Notes: generated by a model from the letters alone, not told the origin. Counted from the stretch's first letter, positions 28,278 through 37,773 are shown. The stretch is 64,000 bases of DNA from an uncultured Bacteroidia bacterium (GCA_903897145.1 CAIUAN010000007.1:1-64000), one strand, 5' to 3'. Numbers and translations are program-made.

Positions 28278-30419
28278 TTACGATTCAGCCTGCTTCATCG
28301 AGAAGGCAATTCTTTTCCTAGGAACATCAACCTCCAAAACTTTCACCTTTACATGTTGGTGAAGTTTGACCACCTCAGCTGGATCGCTGATATATTTATT
28401 CGCCAACTCACTAATATGCACCAGTCCATCTTGCTTAACGCCCACATCGACAAAAGCACCGAATCGTGTAATATTTGTGACAATACCAGGTAAGATCATC
28501 CCTACATGCAAATCAGACATTGAAAAAATCCCATCGGCAAACTCGAACACTTTAATCCCAGTGCGAGGATCAAGTCCAGGCTTCGCAAGCTCGGTTAGAA
28601 TATCGGTCAAAGTCGGCAAGCCCACTTCGTCACTGATATACCGATCTAATTCCAACTCTTTACGCAGATCTTCACGTCCAATCAAATCAGCCACTTTACA
28701 TTTACGATCGGCAGCTATTTTGCTCACTAATGCATATCGTTCGGGATGGACTGCTGAATTATCAAGTGGATGTTCTCCTCCCGTAATTCGCAAAAATCCA
28801 GCACATTGCTCATAAGCCTTCGCTCCCATTCGCGGAACCTTTTTCAAGGTGGCCCGATTGGCAAATGGGCCATTCTCTTTTCTAAATTCCACAATGTTCT
28901 GAGCCAACAATGGACCTAAACCGGAGACAAAGTTGAGCAAATGGCTACTTGCCGTATTCACGTTCACGCCAACAAGGTTTACCGCTGACTCAACGACAGA
29001 ATCTAGCCCTTTCTGAAGCATTTTCTGATCAACATCGTGCTGATATTGACCAACACCAATTGACTTGGCTTCGATCTTTACCAGTTCAGCCAATGGGTCC
29101 ATTAATCGGCGACCAATAGAGACGGAGCCCCGAACGGTGACATCATATTGAGGAAATTCATCCCGTGCTATTTTTGAAGCCGAATAGATTGATGCCCCAT
29201 CCTCGCTGACCACAAAAACTTGAATGGTACGATCGAAGGTGATCTTTTTAATAAAAGCTTCCGTTTCGCGACTTGCCGTTCCGTCACCAATGGCAATTGC
29301 ATCAATTTTATAGGTACTTACCAAAGCCGAGACTTTTCGAATCGACTGACTTACCTCACTTTGTGGCTGATGTGGATAGATGGTTTCATTATGCAAAAGA
29401 TTTCCTTCGGCATCAAGACAAACAAGCTTGCAGCCGCTCTTATAGCCAGGATCTAGAGCCAAAACTCGCTTTTGTCCGAGCGGTGCAGCGAGTAAGAGCT
29501 GACGTAAATTTTCTGCAAAAACACGAATAGCTTCGAGGTCTGCCTTTTCTTTCGACGAAGCAAAAAATTCAGTCTCAATGGCCGGTGCGAGCAAACGTTT
29601 ATAACAATCACGAATAGCCAATTCCATTTGCGCAGTACAGGCATTCCTGCTTTTCACAAAATATCGTTCCAATAATCCAACAGCTTTGACCTCATCGGCA
29701 TCAATAGAAAGTTTTAGAAAGCCCTCCTTTTCTCCTCTTCGCATCGCCAATAAACGATGTGATGGACAACGCTTCAACCCCTCTGAAGAGCTGAAATAAT
29801 TACTGAACTTAATCCCCGCCTCCTCTTTGCCTTTCACAACTTTGGAGATGATGGTGGCCTCCCGGTCAAATAAATTACGAATCATTGTCCGAGCATTGGG
29901 ATCTTCATTGATCCATTCCGCTATAATATCCCGAGCACCCGCGAGCGCAGAATCCACATCGACCACAACATCCGTTAGAAATTGAAATGCTTTATGCTCA
30001 AGGTCCGCTTCGAATTGCTTATAGATCAATTTCGCCAAAGGCTCCAACCCATTTTCACGAGCGACCGTGGCTCGAGTGCGTCGCTTCGGTTTATAGGGAA
30101 GATAGATATCTTCTAATTCATTTAGATCGTAGCAGTTTTGAAGTTTCGATTTCAACTCAGGCGAGAGGAGATCTTGTTCTTCAATACTTTTTAATATGGC
30201 GGTCTTACGTTTCTCAATCTCTTCGAAACGCTCTTTTGCATCTTTGATATCGCCAATAGCCACTTCATCTAAACTCCCGGTCATCTCTTTCCGGTAGCGC
30301 GAGATAAAAGGGACAGTGCCACCCTCCTCAAGTAACAAAATCGTATTAGAGATCTGCTTATTGCTTATCCCAAGTTTTTGGGCAATTAACTGTATGGTGG
30401 TCGCTGTTGTCATGCCCAC
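28278..30419 (-). CDS. tex: Tex-family S1 RNA-binding transcription accessory protein
   Basis: 713 residues. Order: N-terminal Tex helical domain (IAQKLGISNKQISNTILLLEEGGTVPFISRYRKE), YqgF-like resolvase-fold domain near the middle (VLALDPGYKSGCKLVCLD), helix-hairpin-helix pair (LLNFVSGLGPLLAQNIVEFR and TLKKVPRMGAKAYEQCAGFLRI), and an S1 RNA-binding domain at about 640-710 (GMILPGIVTNITRFGAFVDVG). Binds nucleic acid and influences transcription or RNA metabolism. The start could be GTG 30419 or, more likely, ATG 30413. Single gene, divergent from the AI-2E-type permease. Confidence 0.94.
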   Translation of the reverse strand: MGMTTATTIQLIAQKLGISNKQISNTILLLEEGGTVPFISRYRKEMTGSLDEVAIGDIKDAKERFEEIEKRKTAILKSIEEQDLLSPELKSKLQNCYDLNELEDIYLPYKPKRRTRATVARENGLEPLAKLIYKQFEADLEHKAFQFLTDVVVDVDSALAGARDIIAEWINEDPNARTMIRNLFDREATIISKVVKGKEEAGIKFSNYFSSSEGLKRCPSHRLLAMRRGEKEGFLKLSIDADEVKAVGLLERYFVKSRNACTAQMELAIRDCYKRLLAPAIETEFFASSKEKADLEAIRVFAENLRQLLLAAPLGQKRVLALDPGYKSGCKLVCLDAEGNLLHNETIYPHQPQSEVSQSIRKVSALVSTYKIDAIAIGDGTASRETEAFIKKITFDRTIQVFVVSEDGASIYSASKIARDEFPQYDVTVRGSVSIGRRLMDPLAELVKIEAKSIGVGQYQHDVDQKMLQKGLDSVVESAVNLVGVNVNTASSHLLNFVSGLGPLLAQNIVEFRKENGPFANRATLKKVPRMGAKAYEQCAGFLRITGGEHPLDNSAVHPERYALVSKIAADRKCKVADLIGREDLRKELELDRYISDEVGLPTLTDILTELAKPGLDPRTGIKVFEFADGIFSMSDLHVGMILPGIVTNITRFGAFVDVGVKQDGLVHISELANKYISDPAEVVKLHQHVKVKVLEVDVPRKRIAFSMKQAES

Positions 30420-30468
30420 AAATTTAACAAGATCAAGGATAGCTGTTAAAATTTTGGATAAAAAAGTG

Positions 30469-30476
30469 TATGTTTG
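30469..30476 (+). promoter_or_regulatory. candidate -7 box for the AI-2E-type permease gene
   Basis: TATGTTTG, an exact TAnnTTTG match, 22 nt before the start codon at 30499. The nearest TTTG (30453-30456) is only 12 nt upstream, shorter than usual. Confidence 0.4.
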
Positions 30477-30498
30477 ATAGAATTAAACTTCTCCCCCT

Positions 30499-31614
30499 AT
30501 GAACCAACGCGTTAAAAACATCATTGTTGCGCTTGCCATCGTGTTATTTGGACTTTTGGTCTACTATTTTAGCTACATCCTCACTTATATCCTAATCGCC
30601 GCTGTATTGTCCTTAATTGGACGACCGATCGTTCGTTGGTTTCAAAAAATTAAGATTCGCAGGTATCAGGTAGGTGATTCGGGAGCCGCAATCTTAACCC
30701 TTGCAACCTTGTGGCTAGGATTAATTGGATTTTTTGTACTCTTAATCCCCATGATGTTATCTGAAGTTGATCAGTTATCTAGCATCAATATACAAGAGGT
30801 TGTCAATTACCTCCATACTGCTTTTGGCGAATTCAAAGTGAATTTTCCGAAAATTGCAGGAAATATCCCTTCCAATGATTTCTTGGAAAATTATCTCGAG
30901 ACGCAAGCGAAAGGGTTTTTAAACATCGATGAAGCGAGTAAAGTCTTTGGCTCGTTTGCCAGTGTGTTAGGGAATCTATTTTTAATGATCTTTTCAGTCT
31001 CCTTCATATTATATTTCTTCTTAAAAGAGGAGAAATTGTTTCGCAATTGGGTACTTGTATTTGCTCCTGTCAATACAGAGTCGCAGATTTCGAAAGTGAT
31101 GGATAAGATAGGAGAACTTTTAAAACGGTATCTCATAGGAATTCTGTTTCAAATCATAGGCGTCATGGTCCTATCCATAATTGGATTCACCCTTGCAGGC
31201 GTGGGATTTGGGCATGCTGTTGTGATTGGAGTATTTGCTGGAATACTGAATGTGATCCCTTATATTGGTCCTTGGATTGCAGCCACATTTGGAATAGTTG
31301 TTGTCGTGGCAAATAATCTAAACTCCAGCTTTACGGCAGTTACCTTCCCATTGATGTGCTGGGTTGTGGTAGTGGTGATGGTGGTGCAGTTTATTGACAG
31401 CATGGTATTTCAAACTATTATCTATGCACATAGTGTCAAAGCCCATGCCTTAGAGATCTTCTTTGTGATCTTAATGGCAGGAGGAATTGCAGGGATACCG
31501 GGGATGATTCTAGCTATTCCCGTCTATACGGTTCTTCGTGTCATTGCAGGTGAATTTCTATCTGAATTTAAAATCGTTCAGCAGCTTACGCCTAAAGAGA
31601 ATTCTAAGAAATAA
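30499..31614 (+). CDS. AI-2E/PerM-family membrane permease
   Basis: 371 residues, inner membrane. Hydrophobic segments near 8-45, 60-85, 145-175 and several after 210 give about eight membrane spans. The conserved region FAGILNVIPYIGPWIAATFGIVVVV and the C-terminal LEIFFVILMAGGIAGIPGMILAIPVYTVLRVI are signatures of the AI-2E transporter (PerM/TqsA) family. Substrates range from autoinducer-2 to sodium/proton exchange, so the family name should not be read as a function. Convergent with the end of the cytochrome oxidase operon. Confidence 0.9.
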   Translation: MNQRVKNIIVALAIVLFGLLVYYFSYILTYILIAAVLSLIGRPIVRWFQKIKIRRYQVGDSGAAILTLATLWLGLIGFFVLLIPMMLSEVDQLSSINIQEVVNYLHTAFGEFKVNFPKIAGNIPSNDFLENYLETQAKGFLNIDEASKVFGSFASVLGNLFLMIFSVSFILYFFLKEEKLFRNWVLVFAPVNTESQISKVMDKIGELLKRYLIGILFQIIGVMVLSIIGFTLAGVGFGHAVVIGVFAGILNVIPYIGPWIAATFGIVVVVANNLNSSFTAVTFPLMCWVVVVVMVVQFIDSMVFQTIIYAHSVKAHALEIFFVILMAGGIAGIPGMILAIPVYTVLRVIAGEFLSEFKIVQQLTPKENSKK

Positions 31615-31627
31615 GAATAGTGAATAA

Positions 31628-31642
31628 CCCAATTCAATTGGG
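31628..31642. terminator. short palindrome between convergent transcripts
   Basis: CCCAATT-C-AATTGGG lies in the 34-nt gap between the permease gene and ctaB. The stem is short and the loop tight, with no T-run; a weak terminator at best. Confidence 0.25.
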
Positions 31643-31648
31643 AACAAG

Positions 31649-32524
31649 TTACGAGATCAACGCGTTAAAAACCAACAGCAAGAACACCATTAAGGCATAC
31701 GAGTTAATCAGGATAAATGCTTTATGAATTGTTTTAGCATTCTTCTCACCGAAAAGGAATCGATGAAAGAGAAGGATAAAACCGAAGTTCATCCCCACCA
31801 AAAGCAACAATAACAGCGGTTTAAAGTTAAAATCGAAGAATGGGAAGAGCATTAAAAACACGGAGGTTATGACGCCCCAGTAAAAGACCACTTGTTTGAT
31901 TTGCCGCTCGTTTAGCGTTTTTGAGATTGAAGAGAACCCAGCCATCTCATACTCCTTGCCATACTTAATCATCAATAGCCAGAAGTGAGGTATTTGCCAT
32001 AGAAATACAAAGATGGCAACAAACATCGCATGCGGATGAAAAATATAAAATCCAGCAGAGGTCCAGCCGATTAATGGAGGAACACCGCCAACCACGGCTC
32101 CAGGAATTATGGCGAGCCAGCTTCGGGTTTTAAGTGGTGTATAGATCAGGTTATAGAATACAATATTTGACAACCCCAAAGCCATCGGAAGCCAGCCGTT
32201 CAGGCCGAGCAATCCGGTACCTAAAACCAATAAGATAAGCGATATAATCAAGGCTGAAGTGCTAGATATTTCACCGGAAGGGATCGGGCGATTGTTGGTT
32301 CGAGGCATTAGGCCATCGCGTTTACTCTCTTGAACTTGGTTAAGGACGGTTGTTCCAGCGGCTAAAAAGAAGACCCCCCCAAAAAGATATGCTACCGCCC
32401 AACTTGGAGCGCTACCGGTCAGAAAATAACCTGTGGTAGCAGAGATGGTAACCATCAGCGAAAGTCGCAGTCTGGTCAGCCGGATTAATACATCAAGAGT
32501 TGGGATACCGTTACTTTTGCTCAC
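31649..32524 (-). CDS. ctaB: protoheme IX farnesyltransferase (heme O synthase)
   Basis: 291 residues, about nine membrane spans. Transfers a farnesyl group to heme b, giving heme O, the precursor of heme A for the oxidase encoded upstream. The prenyltransferase motif region reads NQVQESKRDGLMPRTNNRP, in which the first aspartate-rich motif has the Bacteroidota form (Q/E in place of the first Asp) and the final NNRPIPSG is intact. Last gene of the operon; its start overlaps the end of the subunit II gene by 14 nt, indicating translational coupling. No heme A synthase (ctaA) is in the window. Confidence 0.93.
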   Translation of the reverse strand: MSKSNGIPTLDVLIRLTRLRLSLMVTISATTGYFLTGSAPSWAVAYLFGGVFFLAAGTTVLNQVQESKRDGLMPRTNNRPIPSGEISSTSALIISLILLVLGTGLLGLNGWLPMALGLSNIVFYNLIYTPLKTRSWLAIIPGAVVGGVPPLIGWTSAGFYIFHPHAMFVAIFVFLWQIPHFWLLMIKYGKEYEMAGFSSISKTLNERQIKQVVFYWGVITSVFLMLFPFFDFNFKPLLLLLLVGMNFGFILLFHRFLFGEKNAKTIHKAFILINSYALMVFLLLVFNALIS

Positions 32525-33440
32525 TCGATTTTTTGAAATAATCTACGATTTTATCAATATCTTCAGCTTTAAGAACATCTTTATACGATTGCATCAACCC
32601 TTTGTTATAGCCTTTAACCACTTCGGCATTTGGATCAAGGATTGAACGTTTGATGTAATCCGCATCTGCCACTACCTCTTTTTCACCTTGGTCAGTTAAA
32701 ACATTACGCTTAGCACCAAACAACCCTTTAAATGAAGGACCAATAACCTTGGTTCCATCAAGTGAGTGACAGGTTATACAGGCATTGGCCTTTAAAACAG
32801 CCATACCAGGATGATCATTGCTTACAACTTTAAGATCTGCTAACCAAGTCTTAAACTCAAGACTATCCACAACGACAACTTTTGCCAACATAGAAGAGTG
32901 AGCCAATCCACAATACTCGGTACAATAAATATCGTAGCTTCCTTTCGCTATAGGCTGAAACCACATATAATTTTTATATCCAGGGATCACATCTTCCTTG
33001 ACCCGAAAAGCCGGGACAAAAAATCCATGATTCACATCTTCAGAGAAAAGATTGAGTTTTACATTCTTATCCAATGGCAAGACTAAATCAGGAGAGATCT
33101 TTCCGTTTCCGTAATCAAAACTCCACGACCACATTCGTCCAATCACTTTCACCTCCATCGAATTTTTAGGCACCTTACGCATCGGAGCAAAGGCCACCCA
33201 ACCATAGTAAAACATAAACAATACCAAGATCAAGGGGACTACGGTCCATATAATCTCTAATGGGACATTGCCACTGAATTGCTGCGGATTTTTGTTTCTT
33301 TTTCTTGAAAAACGGATCAAGATATAGATCATTGCAACAACTATACCTATTGTAAAAATGAAGGATATCGCGAAGATAAATATAAATGCACGATCGACAC
33401 CTGCTGCTAAATTGGATGCTCCAGAGAACATTGTTGTCAT
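32511..33440 (-). CDS. ctaC: cytochrome c oxidase subunit II with fused cytochrome c domain (caa3 type)
   Basis: 309 residues. Two membrane helices (about 18-46 and 62-84), then the periplasmic cupredoxin with the complete CuA site: His138, Cys173, Glu175, Cys177, His181 and Met184 (CTEYCGLAHSSM). A C-terminal class I cytochrome c domain follows, with CITCH at 221-225, making this a caa3-type subunit able to take electrons directly from a membrane cytochrome. No lipobox is evident. Follows the subunit IV gene by 6 nt; overlaps ctaB by 14 nt. Confidence 0.95.
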   Translation of the reverse strand: MTTMFSGASNLAAGVDRAFIFIFAISFIFTIGIVVAMIYILIRFSRKRNKNPQQFSGNVPLEIIWTVVPLILVLFMFYYGWVAFAPMRKVPKNSMEVKVIGRMWSWSFDYGNGKISPDLVLPLDKNVKLNLFSEDVNHGFFVPAFRVKEDVIPGYKNYMWFQPIAKGSYDIYCTEYCGLAHSSMLAKVVVVDSLEFKTWLADLKVVSNDHPGMAVLKANACITCHSLDGTKVIGPSFKGLFGAKRNVLTDQGEKEVVADADYIKRSILDPNAEVVKGYNKGLMQSYKDVLKAEDIDKIVDYFKKSSEQK

Positions 33441-33446
33441 AGTTTT

Positions 33447-33740
33447 TTAAATTATTCTGAAGTAATAATCAATGAATGTGATGATGACAATGATAGCGAA
33501 TAATAAAAATACGCCACCGACCATCAAACGCAAAATAAGTTTTTCACCTTTCAGGTGCATAAAATAAGTTAGTACGATTGTAGTTTTTACACTAGCTAAA
33601 AATAGGGCCATAGCCACTGTGTATGGTCCAAGGTCCAATTTAATTATCAAAATCGTAGATATTGTTAGCAAAAGCAAAACAAACAAAATTTTAAAGTTTT
33701 GCGCGTAACTCGTAACGTGATTATCGTGATGATCTTCCAT
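33447..33740 (-). CDS. cytochrome c oxidase subunit IV
   Basis: 97 residues with three membrane helices (about 14-33, 38-60 and 70-95). The histidine-rich N-terminus (MEDHHDNHVTSYAQN) and the motif VKTTIVLTYFMHLKGEK are typical of the small CtaF/caa3-type subunit IV. It has no redox centre and supports assembly or stability of the oxidase. Lies between the subunit III and II genes. Confidence 0.88.
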   Translation of the reverse strand: MEDHHDNHVTSYAQNFKILFVLLLLTISTILIIKLDLGPYTVAMALFLASVKTTIVLTYFMHLKGEKLILRLMVGGVFLLFAIIVIITFIDYYFRII

Positions 33741-33801
33741 TTTATTAATGCTTTAATTCTATAAGTATAGCGTTATGTCTTCAGGAATTCTATGCTGAAT
33801 G

Positions 33802-34431
33802 CTAGGTTATTAAGTACAATAAAGGAAAAAGGAAGATCCAAATCAAATCGACCAAATGCCAGTATAGTGCACCATTCTCATGCAATAAGAAATGTTCCTT
33901 ATTAATCTTTCCTGATTTTACGCGAAGCATAACGATGGTAAGTAGTATCCCTCCAACGACGACGTGAAAAAGATGCAGTCCGGTCATCAAGAAATAGAGT
34001 CCAAAGAACATAATCTCACCTTTAGGCAAATTACGCATGACATCAGATCCAGGATAAAGGTGTAGCGAAAATTTATGACCATACTCAAAGTATTTATTGA
34101 TCATAAAAACTCCTGCCAGGAGCAGGGTACAGAAAATAAGACCTACAGCTAAGTTCTTTTGGCTCTTTTGAATGGCGGTTAACGACATCGCTACTGTCAT
34201 ACTACTTACTAGTAAAACAACGGTGTTGGTTGCACCAATGAATGCATTGAGCTCGAGAGCAGCATGGTGAAAATCTTCACCATATCTTGCACGCATAACA
34301 GCATAAACTATAAATAGTCCGCCAAATAAAAATAACTCCGTAAATAGGAATAACCACATCCCCATCTTACCGGTTTCGACATCTATATATTCACTATGTT
34401 CCGAATGTTCAGTATGTTCAGGTGTTGACAT
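33802..34431 (-). CDS. ctaE: cytochrome c oxidase subunit III
   Basis: 210 residues from the ATG at 34431 (MSTPEHTEHSEHSEYID), 8 nt after the end of the subunit I gene; a longer upstream start would overlap that gene by 44 nt and add residues unlike the family. Five membrane helices, with conserved segments KMGMWLFLFTELFLFGGLF and YFLMTGLHLFHVVVGGILL, and an ending ALYWHLVDLIWIFLFPLLYL. The short five-helix form is normal for caa3-type enzymes. No metal ligands; stabilises subunit I and proton uptake. Confidence 0.94.
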   Translation of the reverse strand: MSTPEHTEHSEHSEYIDVETGKMGMWLFLFTELFLFGGLFIVYAVMRARYGEDFHHAALELNAFIGATNTVVLLVSSMTVAMSLTAIQKSQKNLAVGLIFCTLLLAGVFMINKYFEYGHKFSLHLYPGSDVMRNLPKGEIMFFGLYFLMTGLHLFHVVVGGILLTIVMLRVKSGKINKEHFLLHENGALYWHLVDLIWIFLFPLLYLIT

Positions 34432-34438
34432 AAATCTA

Positions 34439-36058
34439 TTATTTTTCTTTAGTATAAGGGTTATCGAAGACATAAGGCTCACGAGTAATCACCGGAATTT
34501 CATCAAAGTTTTCATGAGGTGGAGGCGATGGTATCTGCCACTCTAGCGTAACACCATGCCATGGATTGGCAGGGGCTTTTGCACCTCTACGAACATGATA
34601 AACAAGATTAACTATCATCGCAATTAAGCCAATAAACATGATAACAGCTCCAACGGAGGAGATTGTTTGACCCAATTGAAATTTAGGATCATAATCGTAA
34701 TAACGGCGCGGCATACCTTGTATTCCCATGATAAACATCGGGAAATAAAGAACGTTAAAGCCGGTAAATAGGAATCCCCAAGCAATTTTGGCCCATTTAA
34801 TATGATACATACGACCATAAATCTTAGGATACCAGTAATGCATGGCGGCAAAGAATCCGAATCCCATACCTCCAAAAATAATATAGTGGAAGTGAGCGAC
34901 GACAAAGTCGGTGTTGTGTACCTGTATATCAGTGGCTACTGCACCAAGGGTAAGACCAGTGAATCCACCAATTGTAAATAAGAAGATGAACGAGATCGCG
35001 TATAAAAGTGGAGGTTGAAGATCCACAGATCCACCATACATGGTCGAGAGCCAGTTAAAGACTTTTATCGCGCTAGGAATAGCCACTAAGAAGGTTATAA
35101 ACGAGAAGAACCAGCGTGATTCGTAGCTCATTCCTGAGGTAAACATATGATGACCCCAAACAAAGTAACCCACTAAAGCAATTGCTAAACTTGAGAATAC
35201 AATGGGAAGATATCCAAATACTGGTTTCTGACTAAAGGTAGGGAAGATTTCCGTTACCACACCCATCGCAGGCAAGATCATGACATAAACGGCGGGATGC
35301 GAATAGATCCAGAATAAATGTTGATATAATACAGGGTCTCCACCAAGTTTTGGATCAAAGAAACCCACGTGCAAGGTACGTTCAGCGACAACCATTAATA
35401 GAGTAATTCCAACAACTGGAGTAGCCAGAAGTTGAATCCATGCGGTGGCATATAGCGACCAAGGGAATAGTGGCATTCTAAACCAAGTCATCCCTGGAGC
35501 ACGCATACGATGAATCGTTACAATGAAGTTTAATCCAGTTAGAATAGAGGCAAATCCAAGGGTAAAGGCGGCCAAAAGTGCCAGAATTATATTCGAGTTG
35601 ACCTCGGCGCTATAGGGAACATAGAAGGTCCAACCCGCATCAGGAGAGTGACCGTTTGCAAATTGGCTATACAACCCTAGGCAAGCTCCTGTAATGTAAA
35701 CATAAAACGAAAATAAGTTCAGTTTCGGGAAGGCTACATCCTTTGCTCCAATCATGATCGGAAGACAGATATTCCCAAAAACTGCTGCAAGTCCTGGAAT
35801 TACCACGATAAAGATCATAATAATTCCGTGCAATGTGAACAATGCATTGTAAGTCTGAGCCGTCATAATAGTTGGACCTATCGATGATTTCTCAATCTTC
35901 ATCAGCAACCCTAAGACGGCCGCAGTCAAGAAAAATGTGCTTATAGCGTAAAGATACAGCAGTCCGATACGCTTATGATCGGTTGCCGTCAACCACGACC
36001 ATAGTCCGGTCTTATGATTGAGGTAATTTAACGGTTCGGCAGATACTTGATTATTCAT
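34439..36058 (-). CDS. ctaD: cytochrome c oxidase subunit I, A2-type
   Basis: 539 residues, twelve membrane helices. Catalytic subunit carrying heme a and the heme a3-CuB centre where oxygen is reduced. Ligands: His77 (heme a) in TLHGII; CuB histidines His254, His303 and His304 (WGHHMF); His389 (heme a3) and His391 (heme a) in VVAHFHY. Tyr258, the crosslinked tyrosine, is present. The helix VI motif reads YSHPAVY (252-258) instead of GHPEVY, so the D-channel glutamate is absent and the Tyr-Ser pair of A2-type oxidases takes its place. Its ATG shares one nucleotide with the stop of the Sco gene. Confidence 0.97.
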   Translation of the reverse strand: MNNQVSAEPLNYLNHKTGLWSWLTATDHKRIGLLYLYAISTFFLTAAVLGLLMKIEKSSIGPTIMTAQTYNALFTLHGIIMIFIVVIPGLAAVFGNICLPIMIGAKDVAFPKLNLFSFYVYITGACLGLYSQFANGHSPDAGWTFYVPYSAEVNSNIILALLAAFTLGFASILTGLNFIVTIHRMRAPGMTWFRMPLFPWSLYATAWIQLLATPVVGITLLMVVAERTLHVGFFDPKLGGDPVLYQHLFWIYSHPAVYVMILPAMGVVTEIFPTFSQKPVFGYLPIVFSSLAIALVGYFVWGHHMFTSGMSYESRWFFSFITFLVAIPSAIKVFNWLSTMYGGSVDLQPPLLYAISFIFLFTIGGFTGLTLGAVATDIQVHNTDFVVAHFHYIIFGGMGFGFFAAMHYWYPKIYGRMYHIKWAKIAWGFLFTGFNVLYFPMFIMGIQGMPRRYYDYDPKFQLGQTISSVGAVIMFIGLIAMIVNLVYHVRRGAKAPANPWHGVTLEWQIPSPPPHENFDEIPVITREPYVFDNPYTKEK

Positions 36059-36837
36059 TATTTTACTTCTTTAGATGATTTTCTTCTGGATGAGATGAAT
36101 AAATAGACGACAAAAAAGAACCCCACTATTAGGGAAAAAGTGCCCATTAATCGGGTAACTTGTAAAGTATAACTTCGGCCACGTGGATCATAAGCAAAGC
36201 AGTAGTCAAGGATTTTAGAACTTGTTGGACTTGCCAATCCTTTCCGAGCTTCGACTACGGCCATCTTCACATCAAATGGAAGGTAATTCGTACCATACAG
36301 ATAACGAGTAATCTTGCCCGTTGGACTTAGCATGATAATGGTTGCGGGATGCGCGAAGTCAACTCCAGTTGGCTTATAACGAAATCCAGCAGCCTCTGTA
36401 ATTGACTGTATATTTGGCAACTCACCAGTAAGATAATGCCAACTTGAACGATCAGCTTCTTTGATTTTCTGAACAAAGTTCTGCTTTTTCTCGCGAGATT
36501 TCTCCGGCGTGTCTTTGGTATTAAAACTTATCGTAATGATATCATAATCCTTTCCTAAAGAGAGATCCATCAAGCGGACCACTTCAGAAACACCATCTAA
36601 CAGAGTGCTGCAAATACTAGGGCAATCAAAATAAACAAAGGAGAGAATCGTCGGTTTATTGATCAAGCTACCCAAGGTAACCGTATCATTCTTTTCATTA
36701 ATAAATTTAAGATTTAGCGGAATCGTCTCGCCCAGTCGCTCAACAATTCCGATCTCAACGTCGCGTTGAACCGACGTTTGAGCATAGGTCGAATGACCTA
36801 AGACACCAAGCAAAATGATTAACACTAAATTTTTCAT
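36058..36837 (-). CDS. Sco1/SenC/PrrC-type copper chaperone
   Basis: 259 residues. Signal peptide (1-20), thioredoxin-like Sco domain with the copper-binding CPSIC (Cys72, Cys76) and His163 in FAHPATIIML, and an extra C-terminal membrane helix (about 232-252) that anchors it. It supplies copper to the CuA site of subunit II. The C-terminal rather than N-terminal anchor is a variant seen in Bacteroidota operons of this kind. Located between the cytochrome c gene and ctaD, as expected for oxidase assembly. Confidence 0.93.
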   Translation of the reverse strand: MKNLVLIILLGVLGHSTYAQTSVQRDVEIGIVERLGETIPLNLKFINEKNDTVTLGSLINKPTILSFVYFDCPSICSTLLDGVSEVVRLMDLSLGKDYDIITISFNTKDTPEKSREKKQNFVQKIKEADRSSWHYLTGELPNIQSITEAAGFRYKPTGVDFAHPATIIMLSPTGKITRYLYGTNYLPFDVKMAVVEARKGLASPTSSKILDYCFAYDPRGRSYTLQVTRLMGTFSLIVGFFFVVYLFISSRRKSSKEVK

Positions 36838-36860
36838 CTCTCTATAAATAAGTATTGTAT

Positions 36861-37760
36861 TTAAAGCTGTTCCTTACTGCCAGCGCGATAGATCGCTTTG
36901 ATTTGAGAAATAACATACGCAATAAATCCCCAAGCCGTTAAAACAGCCAACAAATAGGCAAAAATAAGCCAGATTGGGGCTTTTGCTAATACCCCCCACA
37001 TGGCACGCGGAGCAGTCAATGCAGGACGATTTGTAGGTACACCAACAGCTAATGTTGCTTCAGCAGATGCTTCGCCATATGCAACTTCATCCGTTAATTT
37101 CACAATAAGTTGCACATTACCAATTGAATCTCCTGGAAGATCTTTCGGAAAGTTAAAAGCTACTTTTCCTGCGGCATCAGACTTGCGCGCCTCGTCAACA
37201 GGAAGATTTCCAAAATAGCGTTTTGCAAAAAGTTTTACTTCAGCTCCAGCCACTGGCTGAGAAACCTGACCCTTCAAAGAGGTTAATGAAGCTTCAACTT
37301 GTCCGCTTGCTTTGTTCCAATCTAACTTGATAGATACATTTTGAGCTGCTGCTCCTGCGATTGTGGGCAATGCAACTTCCTGCACATATTTAGGATTATA
37401 GCCTCTCATAAATGAGATCACACGCCACAGATCAGTTGAAGAGAGTGTATTCTTAAAGGATGGCATTGGGCCTCTACCTTGAATCAACTTATAGTGCATC
37501 GCACCATCTGTGTTTGCTTGCATTTTTACAGAGGCAGCATCCGGAGGTATTGGAACCAATTGAATAGCATTATTCTTTCCTGGATCACCGTGGCACGATT
37601 TACAATTAGCCACATAAATGGCTTCACCAGCCTTACGGGTAGAATCAGTAAACGCAAATGGACTCTTCAGTGCAGCATCTGCTGGCGCTACAACCCATTC
37701 TTGAGCCGAAAGTTGCAACGAAAAACGGACAATTATAAGTAGGATAAAATATCTTTTCAT
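36861..37760 (-). CDS. membrane-anchored monoheme cytochrome c with extra beta-sandwich region
   Basis: 299 residues. Signal peptide to about 20. Class I cytochrome c domain at 40-125: heme motif CKSCH (53-57), with Met99 in GRGPMPSF as the likely distal ligand. Residues about 140-250 look like an Ig-like beta sandwich (VEASLTSLKGQ, AGAEVKLFAKR, GNVQLIVKLTDE). A membrane helix at 263-288 anchors the C-terminus. It is placed to receive electrons from the Fe-S/NrfD pair and pass them to the CuA/heme c of subunit II; that role is inferred from gene order. Confidence 0.88.
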   Translation of the reverse strand: MKRYFILLIIVRFSLQLSAQEWVVAPADAALKSPFAFTDSTRKAGEAIYVANCKSCHGDPGKNNAIQLVPIPPDAASVKMQANTDGAMHYKLIQGRGPMPSFKNTLSSTDLWRVISFMRGYNPKYVQEVALPTIAGAAAQNVSIKLDWNKASGQVEASLTSLKGQVSQPVAGAEVKLFAKRYFGNLPVDEARKSDAAGKVAFNFPKDLPGDSIGNVQLIVKLTDEVAYGEASAEATLAVGVPTNRPALTAPRAMWGVLAKAPIWLIFAYLLAVLTAWGFIAYVISQIKAIYRAGSKEQL

Positions 37761-37773
37761 AGGTATTTCGCGC

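Noticed and set aside
30419-30426. TAnnTTTG box on the minus strand directly before tex
   Set aside because: It touches the first codon, which would require a leaderless message, and no -33 element is at the right distance.
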